Under the pieces are notes generated by a model. The model ran no database searches. It worked only from the letters and a program-made list of their open reading frames with translations, and was not told where the DNA came from. The translations under genes were made by a program, and so were the position numbers. 64,000 bases of DNA from Tetragonia tetragonoides (Eukaryota; Streptophyta; Magnoliopsida; Caryophyllales; Aizoaceae). Shown in pieces: positions 33,177 through 43,535 of this stretch (position 1 is its first letter; every line of letters begins with the position of its first letter). Where the stretch lies: NCBI GenBank assembly GCA_038025085.1, contig CM076143.1, forward strand, positions 37,842,501 through 37,906,500. The letters run 5' to 3'.

Positions 33177-33896
33177 CACTACTAAAAAATTGGGATTTAG
33201 CTGCGGATTTTAGCTTCGGGAATTACGATTCCGTGGTTAATTAGCCGCGGAAAAATTTCCGTAGCAAAATTAGCTGCGGAATAACTAAATTCCGTGGCTA
33301 AATGTTATCTTTTTTAAAAAATTAAAACTTTAGCGGCGGATTTAATTTCCGTTGCTAGGTAGCGGCGAATCATTCAAAGGTTCCGTCGCTAAATAGCAGC
33401 GGGAATTAAATCCCCGTAGCTGATTCTGTTTTTTTACAATGGTTAAATACGGGTTAAATATAATGCAATGCATATATTAGTAAGAAACAATCCCTTGGCC
33501 TGCTGGTAAAGGCCCTCTTGTATGCGCGTGAGCACTATGGTTCGAATCCCCTTGCTAGAATGATGGGGGAATTAAATGTTGGACTGCGTGGGAGGGCCCG
33601 CGTGTGTCTGGGGCACTGGGCCAGTTGAGCCGCGCCTGGGTTCGTCGCCTGCGGTGAATTCTTTTTTTTTTTTTTTTAATAATTAAACTCCGCGACGGAA
33701 ATTATTTAATCCGAATCAGTAGATATACTGAGCTCAGCGGCGGATGAAAATAAATCCGCCGCTGATTTTCTCAGCGTCGAGGTTTTTTGCGTCGGATGTT
33801 ATCCGTGGCTAAGTCCGCCGCTGACCTTAAATAGCGGTGGTTTTTTTGTGATAGCGGCAGTTTTTTCGGCAGCTAAAATTGATTTTTTTTGTAGTG
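33177..33896. mobile_element. CACTA (En/Spm) non-autonomous element
   Basis: 720 bp, starting CACTACTAAAAAATTG and ending TTTTTTTTGTAGTG (inverted CACTACAAAAAAAA), with a 3-bp TSD TAC at 33174-33176 and 33897-33899. Both arms carry many AGCGGCGGA/TCCGCCGCT motifs in opposite orientation, the subterminal repeats that En/Spm transposases bind. No ORF of note. A SINE lies inside. Confidence 0.93.
33488..33677 (+). mobile_element. tRNA-derived SINE inside the CACTA element
   Basis: A head with an A-box-like TTGGCCTGCTGGTAAAGG and a perfect B box GGTTCGAATCC is followed by a GC-rich body unlike its AT-rich surroundings, and the element ends in a 17-T run. Internal Pol III promoter boxes plus a homopolymer tail define a SINE. 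I could not fix the TSD, so the first base is approximate. Confidence 0.75.
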
Positions 33897-33970
33897 TACT
33901 AGCTATTATGGGATTCCTTGTTCCATTTTTTACCCCAAACAATCTTGCTTTTGTACAATTATCCTCAATT

Positions 33971-34527
33971 TTGTTAAAGAACACTTTGTTGTTTCCCTTT
34001 TTACAGAATGAAATCCAAATAAAGTAGCATATGTATTTTTTTTTCTCAATTGAATTAAATTGAACACTGTTAAAGTGATTAAAAAGAGGCTCTTTTCTTT
34101 TTAACAGAATGGTACAAGACCGTAAGGAACAAGTGAACAACGCGGTAAAGAATTAAATTTATTAATTATTGTGTAATAGATAGGACAATTCTTAATTATT
34201 GTATTGATAGGACAATTCTTAATTATTGTATTGAAAAAATTAAATTTATATAAAAAAAATTAAGAAAAAAATTCAAGCGGGTTCGGCGGAATCCACTAGG
34301 TGAAGAGTGGATCCGCCACTGAAGGGATTCCAATAAGTTTTTGAAATCATTTTGATTAGTTAGGTTCGGGAACACAAGTTGGATCTTCTCCATCATCAAC
34401 TGGATTTGATTTTCCAAGCATCTGCATTACGTTTCGTGATGATCTCCGATTAAAGGATCATGCGTTGGCACCCATGATTCGACGGAGCGTGCAAGACACT
34501 CATTTTCAAGCATTAGGGTTTAGAATC
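33971..34527. other. No gene seen; repeats flanking the Gypsy LTR
   Basis: It contains GGACAATTCTTAATTATTGT twice near 34180-34225 and a patch (GTGGATCCGCCACTG) resembling transposon ends. A 64-codon minus-strand ORF at 34223-34417 matches nothing I recognise. Confidence 0.5.
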
Positions 34528-34904
34528 TGTAAACACAAATTTCGTATCTGAAAAATAAACAGAGACAAAATATAGAAACAAATATTCAATTTATATTTAA
34601 ACTTGGATTTGGGTTACAAACTCTAAATCAATCCCCTGATTAAATCTCTACTTGAACTTGAACTTGAACTTTTGATGAATCACAAACTGACTGCAGATCA
34701 CGAATCACCGATTGAATTTGTTGAATCGAGTGCCACTAGCTTGATCTCGATTAGTTGGTTTGTTTCTCCAGAATTGATTGAAAGGCTTGAATGCTTTTAT
34801 CTTCAATTTTCTTCCAGAGCTGCAGGTTTAAGGCTGGCAGAGAGAAATCGGCAGAGTCTCCTTATGTGATTTTCACAACCCCTTCATATGAACCTGATAC
34901 TCTC

Positions 34905-34912
34905 TATTTATA
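34905..34912 (-). promoter_or_regulatory. TATA box inside the Gypsy LTR
   Basis: On the minus strand TATAAATA sits within CTCTCTATAAATAGAGAG, a strong plant TATA context, consistent with the LTR promoter. Confidence 0.6.
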
Positions 34913-35076
34913 GAGAGAGAGCTAATCCATGAGTCTTTCTTTTTGGGCTTGTAGTCATGGGCTTATTTAGAGACTTGGTAGTCTTAACCCACATTTAATT
35001 ATTTAAAACCCACTTATGAAAGACTATTTTAACTGGGCACTTTAATCAATTAATAAATGGGCTATTTGGATTTAAC

Positions 35077-37074
35077 TAGGCCTGGCAAACAGATCAGGTT
35101 GGGTCGGGTTCGGGTTCAAGTCAGCTGACCTGATTTCTAAACAGGTCGAAAAACCCAACCTGAACCTGATCTGTTTAATAAACAGGTTGAAAAATCCAAC
35201 CTGAACCTGATCTGTTATTGATCAGGTTGACCTGACTTGAACTGCCCAACCTGAATTATTTTTATCGTTTAACCTGGAAATTTTAAACTTTGATAATTTC
35301 ACTCAATTAGTAAGGTCGGTTTCGTTTGCAATCAAATTATGACTCTAAAACAACTTTATCTACAGCATTCAGCAACATTAATCATCATTCATCACAAAGG
35401 TATGGCAGCAAACACATTAAAGTCAGAAATACAACATAATAGTATGCAGCAAGCACACCAGGCTACTAGCACCTCCACTATGCTGAAAGAAGCACCAAGA
35501 TTCTAGAGTCTCTGCTCTCCAGAGATCAAACAAATTCAAACTGACTCAAATATAAAGTCTTACAACCAATGAAGTTTGATTCCACAAATTGCAAACACTA
35601 AGGATTGAAAAGTTCAATAAATTAGATAAACTAAAGTTCACATCAAAGAAATATGGTTGATTTCTGAGGACTAGATGCTAAATCAGATTGTTGTGGAGTA
35701 CAATCTTCATCTGCCAACTTCAACAGGTCAACTTCATAGCGGATTCTGCGAGCTCCTCCAATTGAGGATCCAACCGATCCATAAAGGCTACAAAGACAAA
35801 TAATATTAAAAAAAGATGGGAATAAATGAAATGAAAAGGCAAAATAAACAATAGTCATAAGTTTATACATACTCTGTGAGCCCAATCTCAACAACAAACA
35901 AACAAAACTTTAAGATTTCTTGTCAATCTGTCATTGCATCACTGAATCTCCTAGCTATTAGCCTCATCTGTCTTACATTAAACAAGCAAACTTAAGCATC
36001 TAGACAGAATCAAATGATGCAATACATGAAAATAACATGTTAGAACAAACCAAAATATCAAAACCCTAAATCAGAACATCAAAACCTTAAGTAAGAACTA
36101 AGCATGAAATCAGAAATCGAAACCCCAAATAATATTAACAACTAAACCAACAAGAATGAAATTAAAATTGGAGACATGAAATTTAACGGTATGGACTTAC
36201 TTTAAGAAGAGAGGAGGTGAGCTGAGCTGAGAAATGAGAGAGATAATTCAGAAACAAAGAATTAACAAAACAATCAACAAAAAATCGAAAAGACAAATAC
36301 CTCAAACATAATCAGAAACATGCGAAAATGTGGGGTGTACTGAAACATCAGAGAAACATAAATCAGAAGAAATAAAACATAAACAAAACCAACAATCAAA
36401 CAAAGAATCTACGAGAATAAGAGATAAGATAAATACCTTTGGACAAAGAATGGACAAATGAAGAAGAAATCAGAAATGGTGAGAGTGTAGTGAGGAGAGA
36501 GAAACCCATGGTGAGAGTAAGAGAAAGAGAGGCGACTGAAAAGGATCGAGAGCTTTTTAGGGTTTCAAGTTGAGCCGAAGAGGAAGAAGAACTGAAGAAG
36601 AATCGAGAATATGAGAGAGTGAGAGAGAGTGAGGAAGAGAGAGAAATAGAGAATGATAAACATAAAATGACGGCAAAAACAATGAGGGCTAGGGTTCCCT
36701 TTTTTCCCTCTTTTATCTCTATTTTGGGCTTGGGCTGCAGATTGGCTCATGGGCCGGTTAAAAAATTTTGGGTAACTTTTTTATTTTTTTCATTTCACTT
36801 GTTAGATGGGTTAAACGGATCAGGTCGACTCGAACCCGATAAAAATCAGGTCGACCTGATCTGTGACCTGACCCATTTAATGTTTTCGGGTTGAGCAGGT
36901 AATTTTCAGGTTGAGCAGGTTGAAATTTTCAACCTTAACCTAACCCATTTAAGTTTTCGGGTCAATCACGTCGACCCATTTAATGTTTCGGGTCGAAAAT
37001 CCCAACCCTAACCCGCTTTTTTCGGGTTAGGTTCGGGTCGGGTTATCGGGTCGGGTTAGTTTTTGCCAGGCCTA
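35077..37074 (-). mobile_element. Non-autonomous hAT element inserted in the Gypsy LTR
   Basis: 1,998 bp, beginning TAGGCCTGGCAAAC and ending TTTTTGCCAGGCCTA, with a perfect 8-bp TSD GATTTAAC at 35069-35076 and 37075-37082. Both ends are dense in GGTCGGGTT/AGGTCGACCTG motifs. No hAT transposase domain is seen. The interior looks like an intron-containing gene on the minus strand (next entry). Confidence 0.95.
35643..36509 (-). other. Split mini-gene inside the hAT element (product unknown)
   Basis: A CT-rich leader precedes an ATG at 36509-36507 in good context (ACCATGG). The first coding exon is 24 codons, MGFSLLTTLSPFLISSS..., hydrophobic like a signal peptide, and ends at donor AAAG|GTATTT (36437). 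The last exon runs 35787-35643 after acceptor TTGTCTTTGTAG, reading LYGSVGSSIGGARRIRYEVD and ending SPQKSTIFL before TGA. Further GT/AG pairs near 36.2-36.4 kb could bound small middle exons. I do not recognise the protein. It may be a captured host gene or a gutted transposase gene. The layout (CT-rich leader, introns, short last exon) mirrors 10740-11943. Confidence 0.45.
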
Positions 37075-37198
37075 GATTTAACCCACAATTAATTAATTAA
37101 TTTTAACATTTGAATGTTTGACAATTATTTAGTCAATAATTTGACTTTGGCCCCATATTTTATAAGTGGCACGAATTATATTTTTTTTAGTGTCTACA

Positions 37199-37211
37199 AA
37201 TTGTCCCCTCG
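37199..37211 (-). other. Polypurine tract of the Gypsy element
   Basis: Minus strand CGAGGGGACAATT abuts the LTR start TGTAGACA. Confidence 0.65.
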
Positions 37212-38370
37212 AAACCTGGTTACATACACAATTTGAATGTTTAAGCGTTACCGGGTTCCGACTCTTTATACGCCACGCTTATTTGGAATTGTTTTATATA
37301 CATACAATGAAGCATATCTATGTATACCATTTTTTAGTGGATATACACCAACATGCATCATCATTTTTTTTTGTGTGTGTTGAGAGTTGAGTCCACTGAG
37401 CAAGTGACTTGAGCTCAACATTTGCTTCAAACGTTACTGCGTAGATCGAAACCAAGCAGTCTACTTTTCTTTATTTGGGGGAGAAAATTGAGTTTGGCTT
37501 GGTGAAGGACTCCTAACTGCATTCAACCGGTCTGCACATCCTTAGCTTAGCCAATCAAGACAAAACTCTCTTGACTTGGAATTTGAAACAAGACCAGGAA
37601 ATTGCCGTTTCGTCTCTTTCTAAGTGCTCTTTGCCCATAAAAGACGACCTATAACCGAGACTCACGCAGACACATCGGCCCTGCCCTTCTGAGCGCTGCA
37701 TTTCACCGTTGGTCACGTCTCTTTTTTTTTGTCGAGGAATCTGACATCTCATCATCTCGGGACTGCGCCGGAACTGAAGTTACTCGCCGGAATTTCTCGA
37801 GTTCGAACCAAACCGGACCTCTGAGACGAGTTTGCTGTAGGCTTTTGTTTCCTTGGTGTATTATGCGCATGTGACTTATGATGAATTAGCATGACATTTC
37901 AGTGTCTTGCCTTCTAATGCTTTATTATCACTGCCTACTTACACATTTTCTCTCCATTTATTTTTTTATGCGTGGTTCCCACTATTGTTTGGTTCTCATG
38001 TGTTTGAAATCCCATGAGAGCATATGTTACTTGGTCTTTGTTTCCTTGCAAACAAATACTTTTGACATTAGTATTTAGATACCACCAGTGCAATGATTAC
38101 TTTGGCTCCAGCTTTATATGACCTTCTCTCACAATCATATGCTATATAGTAATAGATGGTCAATCTGTATCACAGATAACAAGCATATAGGCACGCCATT
38201 TTTGTTGGTAACACTGCTGACATAATTTTCAACCATGTCAATTGTAACATTTGTCATCACCCCGAGTATCTTAAACACGCAATTTGGGGAGGAATATACA
38301 TTTTGTACTTAACAGGTTGTACGATGAATTATTGTTGGAGTCCAGACATATAATTAAGCATAATCTCGAC
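37212..38370. other. 3' spacer of the Gypsy element, no ORF recognised
   Basis: No exon or motif recognised. By position it is the region upstream of the antisense PMD ORF and could hold its promoter. Confidence 0.45.
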
Positions 38371-38752
38371 GTATATATCGAAAGAAACATCCACGGAGAA
38401 TATATCGAAAGAACCATGTATCCACAGAGTATATATCGAAGGAACCATCCACAGTGTATATATCGAAGGAACCATCCGCGGAGTATATATCGAAAGATCA
38501 TCCCTCACAATATATATCGAAAGAACAATCCACAGAGTATATATCGAAGGAACCATCCGTGGAGTATATATCGAAAGATCATCCCCCACAATATATATCG
38601 AAAGAACAATCCACAGAGTATATATCGAAGGAAACATCCGCGGAGTATATATCGAAAGATCATCGCCCACAACATATATCGAAAGATCATCCAAGGAGTA
38701 TATATCGAAATATCGTCCCCAGAGTATATATCTTAACAACCATCCAAGAAGT
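38371..38752. repeat. 27-bp minisatellite with 81-bp higher-order units
   Basis: About fourteen units of the form TATATATCGAAAGAACCATCC plus a short variable end. In the middle, three variants alternate: one ending CCGCGGAG, one ending CCTCACAA or CCCCACAA, and one ending CCACAGAG. They give an 81-bp super-unit repeated nearly three times. Because 27 is divisible by three and the unit lacks stops in several frames, the array is open in frames on both strands, so those ORFs are artefacts of the repeat. Confidence 0.93.
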
Positions 38753-38909
38753 ATAGCTGGAGTATATATATCTCATAAAAGTGTTGTCAGAGTCATTATT
38801 ATCTTGCAAGCACCACTTATTGATGATATTATTGATGAAATTAACATTTCCCTGCAGGAACCATTAATGATTTGAATTTTTTATACGTAGGTTATCCTTT
38901 CATCCTACA

Positions 38910-41885
38910 TTGCTGCGACAATCATCCATCATGGTGATTTTTACAGGCGAAGAGAGTAACAACAGAAATTATTTGTTCATCTCATCGAACAATGGACGCA
39001 AAAAGACAAGACTACATGCTCGACGTCCTATGACATATGGGAACAAATCACCCATGTATACACCAGCTTATACTGATCCTTCTTGTTGGTCGCAAGAGAA
39101 CACCAAAACTGGGGAGATTACTCTACTATAGACCCACCCAAGGGTTAGAAGAAGTAGCCAAAATTATAGTCTATTGCATCATGACATAATATCCTTCGAG
39201 AAATCATGGGCCGATCTCAAATTTAGTGGAGAGTTTTCCTTTAAACCTTGCTATTGGAATGGACAGAAGACATATTGGCTCGGTGCAAGAAAGAACTTGA
39301 CAATGTGCGAATATTTTACGCTGTGTATGCTTCGCTCTTCCTCTATGACAAATGCCCCAATATTATAAAGACATTGTGTGAATTTTGGTGCCCTAAGACA
39401 AATACCTTGCACACTACGAAAGGAGAAGTATCCATTGCACTATATGATATCTATGCACTTATCGAACTGCCTCTTTCAGGATTTTTCTATGATGAAGTTG
39501 TTCCCACGATTAAAGAGTTCAATTCAAGTACAACTCGACAAAGCTGAAAGAACTTATTTGCTGCATACCATAAGCTTATGCAGGATTATGGAAACAGACC
39601 GACTATCGAGAACTGGGTGAGATTCTGGTTTCGTGGCAAATAGAAATACTATGTATCCACAAAACCTCACGAGAAAAAATTGTGTACCCCTATCTTGCGA
39701 GAATCCTTATGCCCGTTTAAATAAGGTTTTGAATGGGGAAAAACTCAAGCAGTATTTGATGAATTGGGGATAGTTGCGGGCGAGCGGACTGAAACATATC
39801 TTGCAGCATTCATCTCTTTTTGGCTTTGTACTTTTGCACTTCCTGTGAGGGACGTGGGATGCATTCGACCTGGAACTTTCAAAATAGCCTCCCAGATGGC
39901 TGCAGGTCAACCTTACTGCCTCTCAAGTGCAATTCTTGCAAGCATCTATGATGGCTTACATAATGTGTCCAGGTTTCCTAATCCTGGAAAGAGTGGAGGC
40001 AATTTTCCAGTTCACATTGTCTATGCAACACATATAATGCATTAGAGGAATCCCCATCACGTTGCAGCATGGTCAAGTTTTCTGGGCTAGGTCGAGCAAA
40101 ATCATTTGAAGCAGACAAAGCTTGTACATTCATCACTTCTGGAGAAAATTTTTGTGGCATGCATTAATTAGCTCCAAAGGCAAGGAAACATTGGTGGATG
40201 ACGGACTTTTAAGATGTGGAGACTTCACCAATTTTGCAAGCATACGGTCAAGCATCCTGACATTTCGATGCGAAGACAATTTTGTCCTAGAACATTATAG
40301 TCCTCACAGGTTTTCCCGACAGTTTGGTTTCCATCAAGATAAGAATGACGAACTAGACTTCAGCCAACTTCCGTGTCATAAAATGATCTTCCAAGTGCAT
40401 CGGTCGTGCGTGAGATACAAAACACAGTCTAAGGTAGTAATTCCTGGCCGTTCCACCTCTCTAGCGCAACAAGTGACTTGTAGCTATAAAGATTGGTACC
40501 TTGAGACATTTCACCCTCTCTCTCAAACCTCACCTAAGGAGGCTGGCAAAAGGAAGAGATCTACTTCACCTCATGGAGATATCCCAAAAGATGACAACAC
40601 CGCTAGCCCCGTGGTGAAATTAAGGCTTCTTCATCAAGGCAAACCTATAATCTCTCATGCTACCATTGTCAACAATCCCATTCCACATGCTGAGGTTGAA
40701 ATATTATCTACAGTCACACCTGCCGTAGAATGTAAGCAAACGCTAAAATCGATCATTGTTTGTAATTTCAATGTGCAGGATAACTAAGAGAAGGTATCCA
40801 GGGACAATAAACCTCAACAAATTTTGGACGTGCCCCCAGTCGGTTCTGAAAATATTATGGTCATCTTTCACTTGGATGATATTGCAGAGTGCACGGTATT
40901 AACATCCTTTCATCTTTATCTTCTTTATTTATCTGTTTTTTTTAGAAGTGACCCAATAAGTTTCCTTGATTCTCTTTTGCAGGGTGAAAGTGGTGACATG
41001 AACAATATATCCCTACCAGCGGAAGGATTTGACATGTATAGTCAAAATGAATTCATGATCGACGAGGTCTTTCCTGAGAATTTTAGAATTGGGGGATCAA
41101 GTCAAAACTTGCATACAGACATGTCTGAGGCTGAATCTGCCCCTCAAGATTACATCGTTGAGCAAAGAAAACAGTTTCCCTTAAGAAAAACCCCTCAAGC
41201 ATACATCGTTGAGACAAGGCAACCGCTTCCCTTAAGAAATGCCCATGTGGAGGTTTCGGTTTTTGATGCAGCTAACATTGTTAGAGATATTGATAAGAGT
41301 GCAACAAAGTCGATGGGTAAATGTGTCCTCAAGAAGGTTTCTCGCACTCCATTCGAAAAGTTACCTAACTTAAAAGGTGAGTTTGATGTCATTTATGATA
41401 CGTTTACCAATAGAGGCCTTGACCCCACCCTTTTGCGAGAAAAGGTCGAAGCAATTATCCAACATGCAATTGACCATAAGACACTGCGAGAGAGCAACTC
41501 AAACCGGGTAGCTGCAGAAGTTAAGGAAAACTGCTTAAAGAATGTCAAAACCAAACTTGATGAGGCCTCTAAATTGTACAACATAGAGGTGGAACAACAC
41601 TCGACACTCCAAAAGGAGTTGATGGAGGCAACTTCTAGATATGCAGAACTGCAACAGGAACTCGAAAGTTTAGCTACAAAGAAGCATGATTTGCAGACTC
41701 AAGTGACCAGTAGTGAACTTTTGGTCACCAAAGCTCAAGAAAAGGCTGCTGAGCTTCAAGGACAACTTGAAATTATTGAGACCACAGATGTATTGGATGA
41801 GCATGCTAAAGAGAGGTTAACAGAGTCTGAAGTTTGGGCTGCAGAACTCCTCAAAGCACTGAACGTCTTCCAGTGGATCCCATGA
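38910..41885 (+). pseudogene. Plant mobile domain (PMD) ORF, antisense within the Gypsy element
   Basis: The plus-strand pieces together resemble the plant mobile domain, found in MAIN/MAIL1-type host proteins and in many transposons. N-terminal blocks near 39250-39545 include LARCKKELDNVRIFYAVYAS, TNTLHTTKGEVSIALYDIY and LIELPLSGFFYDEVV. A middle block at 39764-40042 reads YLAAFISFWLCTFALPVRD and FKIASQMAAGQPYCLSSAIL. Later pieces cover 40122-40787 and 40824-41885, the last ending in a coiled coil rich in E, L and Q. An intron-like GT...TTGCAG may lie at about 40895-40981. Stops and frame changes at about 39.1, 39.55, 40.05 and 40.8 kb show decay. It is tail-to-tail with the Gypsy integrase, about 590 bp apart. 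Antisense extra ORFs are known in Tat-lineage elements. Its role is unknown. Confidence 0.75.
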
Positions 41886-42054
41886 TGTAGCTTACCTTAA
41901 TTTGTAGGTTTTTTTTTTCGTTTTCTTTCAAGGACTTTGTTTCCCTTTCATGGATTTCATTTCTGTAATCATACTTCTTCAGATTTGCTGAATAATATGC
42001 AACTCCTTTTATTTCATACTATATCTCAAGCATGATTTTTTTTGTTTGGTGTGG

Positions 42055-42325
42055 TTGGACTTGTCTAAATGATTTATCCAAGCTGCCTACGTATCCATAA
42101 AGTGCTGAATGTACCTTATAAGATCAAACCAATGAAGTTCCAATAAAGAGAACCTGAATTTATTTATTTGTTTGGCCGTTGACAGTTTATACTCTTGCGG
42201 GCCAGGAGTAGTACAAGGATGATGAGTTTTTTTTTTTATGTTGCTGGACTTGAACAAATGATTTATTCAAGCTACCTACGTACCTATAAAGCGCAAAGTA
42301 CACTTTACAAGATCAAGCCAACGTA
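42055..42325 (-). repeat. Degenerate direct repeat in the Gypsy 3' spacer
   Basis: Two related blocks of about 80 bp (around 42055-42140 and 42243-42325) share GGACTTG, ATGATTTAT and CAAGCTACCTACGTA-like wording ending in AAGATCAAGCCAACGTAGTTC. They lie just downstream of integrase on the minus strand. Their function is unknown. Confidence 0.7.
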
Positions 42326-42332
42326 GTTCAAT

Positions 42333-42333
<1 letters not shown>

Positions 42334-42369
<36 letters not shown>
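42334..42369. repeat. 36-bp T homopolymer
   Basis: An uninterrupted run of 36 T between the spacer repeats and the integrase end. Its length is prone to sequencing error. Confidence 0.9.
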
Positions 42370-42370
<1 letters not shown>

Positions 42371-42473
42371 GGTATGCAGTTTAGACTCTTGCTTAGGAGT
42401 TTACATTTGATCAACTAGAGAGCCTACATTTAGGCGTAGTATCGCTTCAGGAACTTTCCATTGATCGGACAAC

Positions 42474-43535
42474 TCACACTCTTTTTTCATCCACAATCCT
42501 ATATGCGCCATTTGTATAGACTTGTTGCACCACATAAGGACCATCCCACTTGGAGGTAAACTTGCTGCCTGTTTTGCGATTGGTGATGATCGGCCTCCTT
42601 ACCGCCAGAACCAAGTCACCTTCTTGAAAGGATCGTGGCTTCACTTTCTTGTTGAATGTCCGAGACAAACAAGCTTGATAACACTGCAACTTTTGTTGAG
42701 CATCTAGTCTTTTTTCGTCAAGTTCCTCCAATTCAGTTAGGCACAGATTGTCATTTTCATCTTCTGTAAGACCTTCTTGAATGACGATCCTCAAGGATGG
42801 AATTTGAATTTCTAGCGGCGAAATAGCTTCAACTCCATAAACCAGAGCATACGGAGTTGACTGTGTTGGAGTCTTATAGGTGGTTCGGTATGCCCACAAT
42901 GCTTCTCCAAGCTTGTCATGCCAATCTCTTTTTAATTTGCTAACCACCTTGCTAAGAAAATTGCAAAAAGTCTTGTTGAATGCTTCGGCAAGACCATTCG
43001 CAGGTGGATTGTATATAGATGACTTACGTTGCGTAAATTTGAACTTTCCACACAAACTTGTGATTAGAGAATTGACAAATGGTGTGCCATTATCTGTTAT
43101 GATGTAACGGGGTACACCATAGCGATATATGATATGAGTCCTGATGAAGTCCGCCACCTTTTCCTTCTTGACTTCTCGAAATGCAACAGCCTCCGCCCAC
43201 TTTGAAAAATAGTCGGTTGCTGCTAAGATATATGCATGACCGTTTGATGACTTCAGCGTGATAGGCCCAACAACGTCTAATCCCCAAGCTTCGAAAGGCC
43301 AAGATGACACAGTCGGATGTAGAGGCTCTGGAGGTTGATGAATGAAGTTTGCATGAAACTGACATTTTGAACATTGTTTTGCATACTCCATGCAGTTTTG
43401 CACCATCGTTGGCCAATAATAGCCCATCCTTTTGATACGATCATAAAGTTTTGGACCGGACTGATGAGGCCCACATATTCCCGAATGAGCATCTTCCATT
43501 GATTGTGCTGCTTCTCCTTCACCTAAACAACGCAT
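42474..43535 (-). pseudogene. Gypsy integrase (separated from RT by a frameshift)
   Basis: 353 codons of integrase. The zinc-binding HHCC region is present: HSGICGPHQSG, GYYWPTM, and C-x2-C in CSKCQFH. Catalytic residues are D in LDVVGPI, D in ITDNGTPF and E in GLAEAFNK. The C-terminal GPY/F-type part has SKWDGPYVVQQV. Integrase inserts the cDNA copy into the genome. The frame is not continuous with the upstream RT-RNase H ORF: one indel near 43560 separates them. The domain itself looks intact, unlike gag and protease, which are absent. Confidence 0.92.

Larger units (their letters stand above)
33100..33970 (+). repeat. Short tandem duplication split by a CACTA element
   Basis: About 70-80 bp (CTATTATGGGATTCCTTGTT through TTTTGTACAATTATCCTC) occurs at about 33100-33170 and again at about 33901-33970. 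Removing the CACTA element and one copy of its TAC target duplication makes the two units directly adjacent, so the duplication predates the insertion. Confidence 0.82.
34528..37198 (-). repeat. 3' LTR of the Gypsy element, interrupted by a hAT
   Basis: On the minus strand it starts TGTAGACAC (37198) and ends GTGTTTACA (34528), the short inverted ends usual for LTRs. About 665 bp remain without the hAT insert (35077-37074) and its TSD. It contains a TATA box (next entry). The sequence just upstream on the minus strand, CGAGGGGACAATT, is a polypurine tract, so this is the 3' LTR. No 5' LTR partner is available for comparison. Confidence 0.65.

Noticed and set aside
32997..34140. Related minus-strand ORFs with DNCTKARLFG and KNGTRNPII
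   Set aside because: The similarity arises from the 80-bp tandem duplication flanking the CACTA element, not from a gene.
34223..34417. gag start of another LTR element next to the Gypsy LTR (64-codon minus-strand ORF)
   Set aside because: No primer site follows the LTR on that side, and the purine tract on the other side shows this is a 3' LTR. The peptide matches no gag motif.
38271..38756. Five overlapping ORFs on both strands (60-150 codons) with repeated IYRKNNPQSIYRRN-like peptides
   Set aside because: They are produced by a 27-bp stop-poor minisatellite and have no non-repeat coding sequence.
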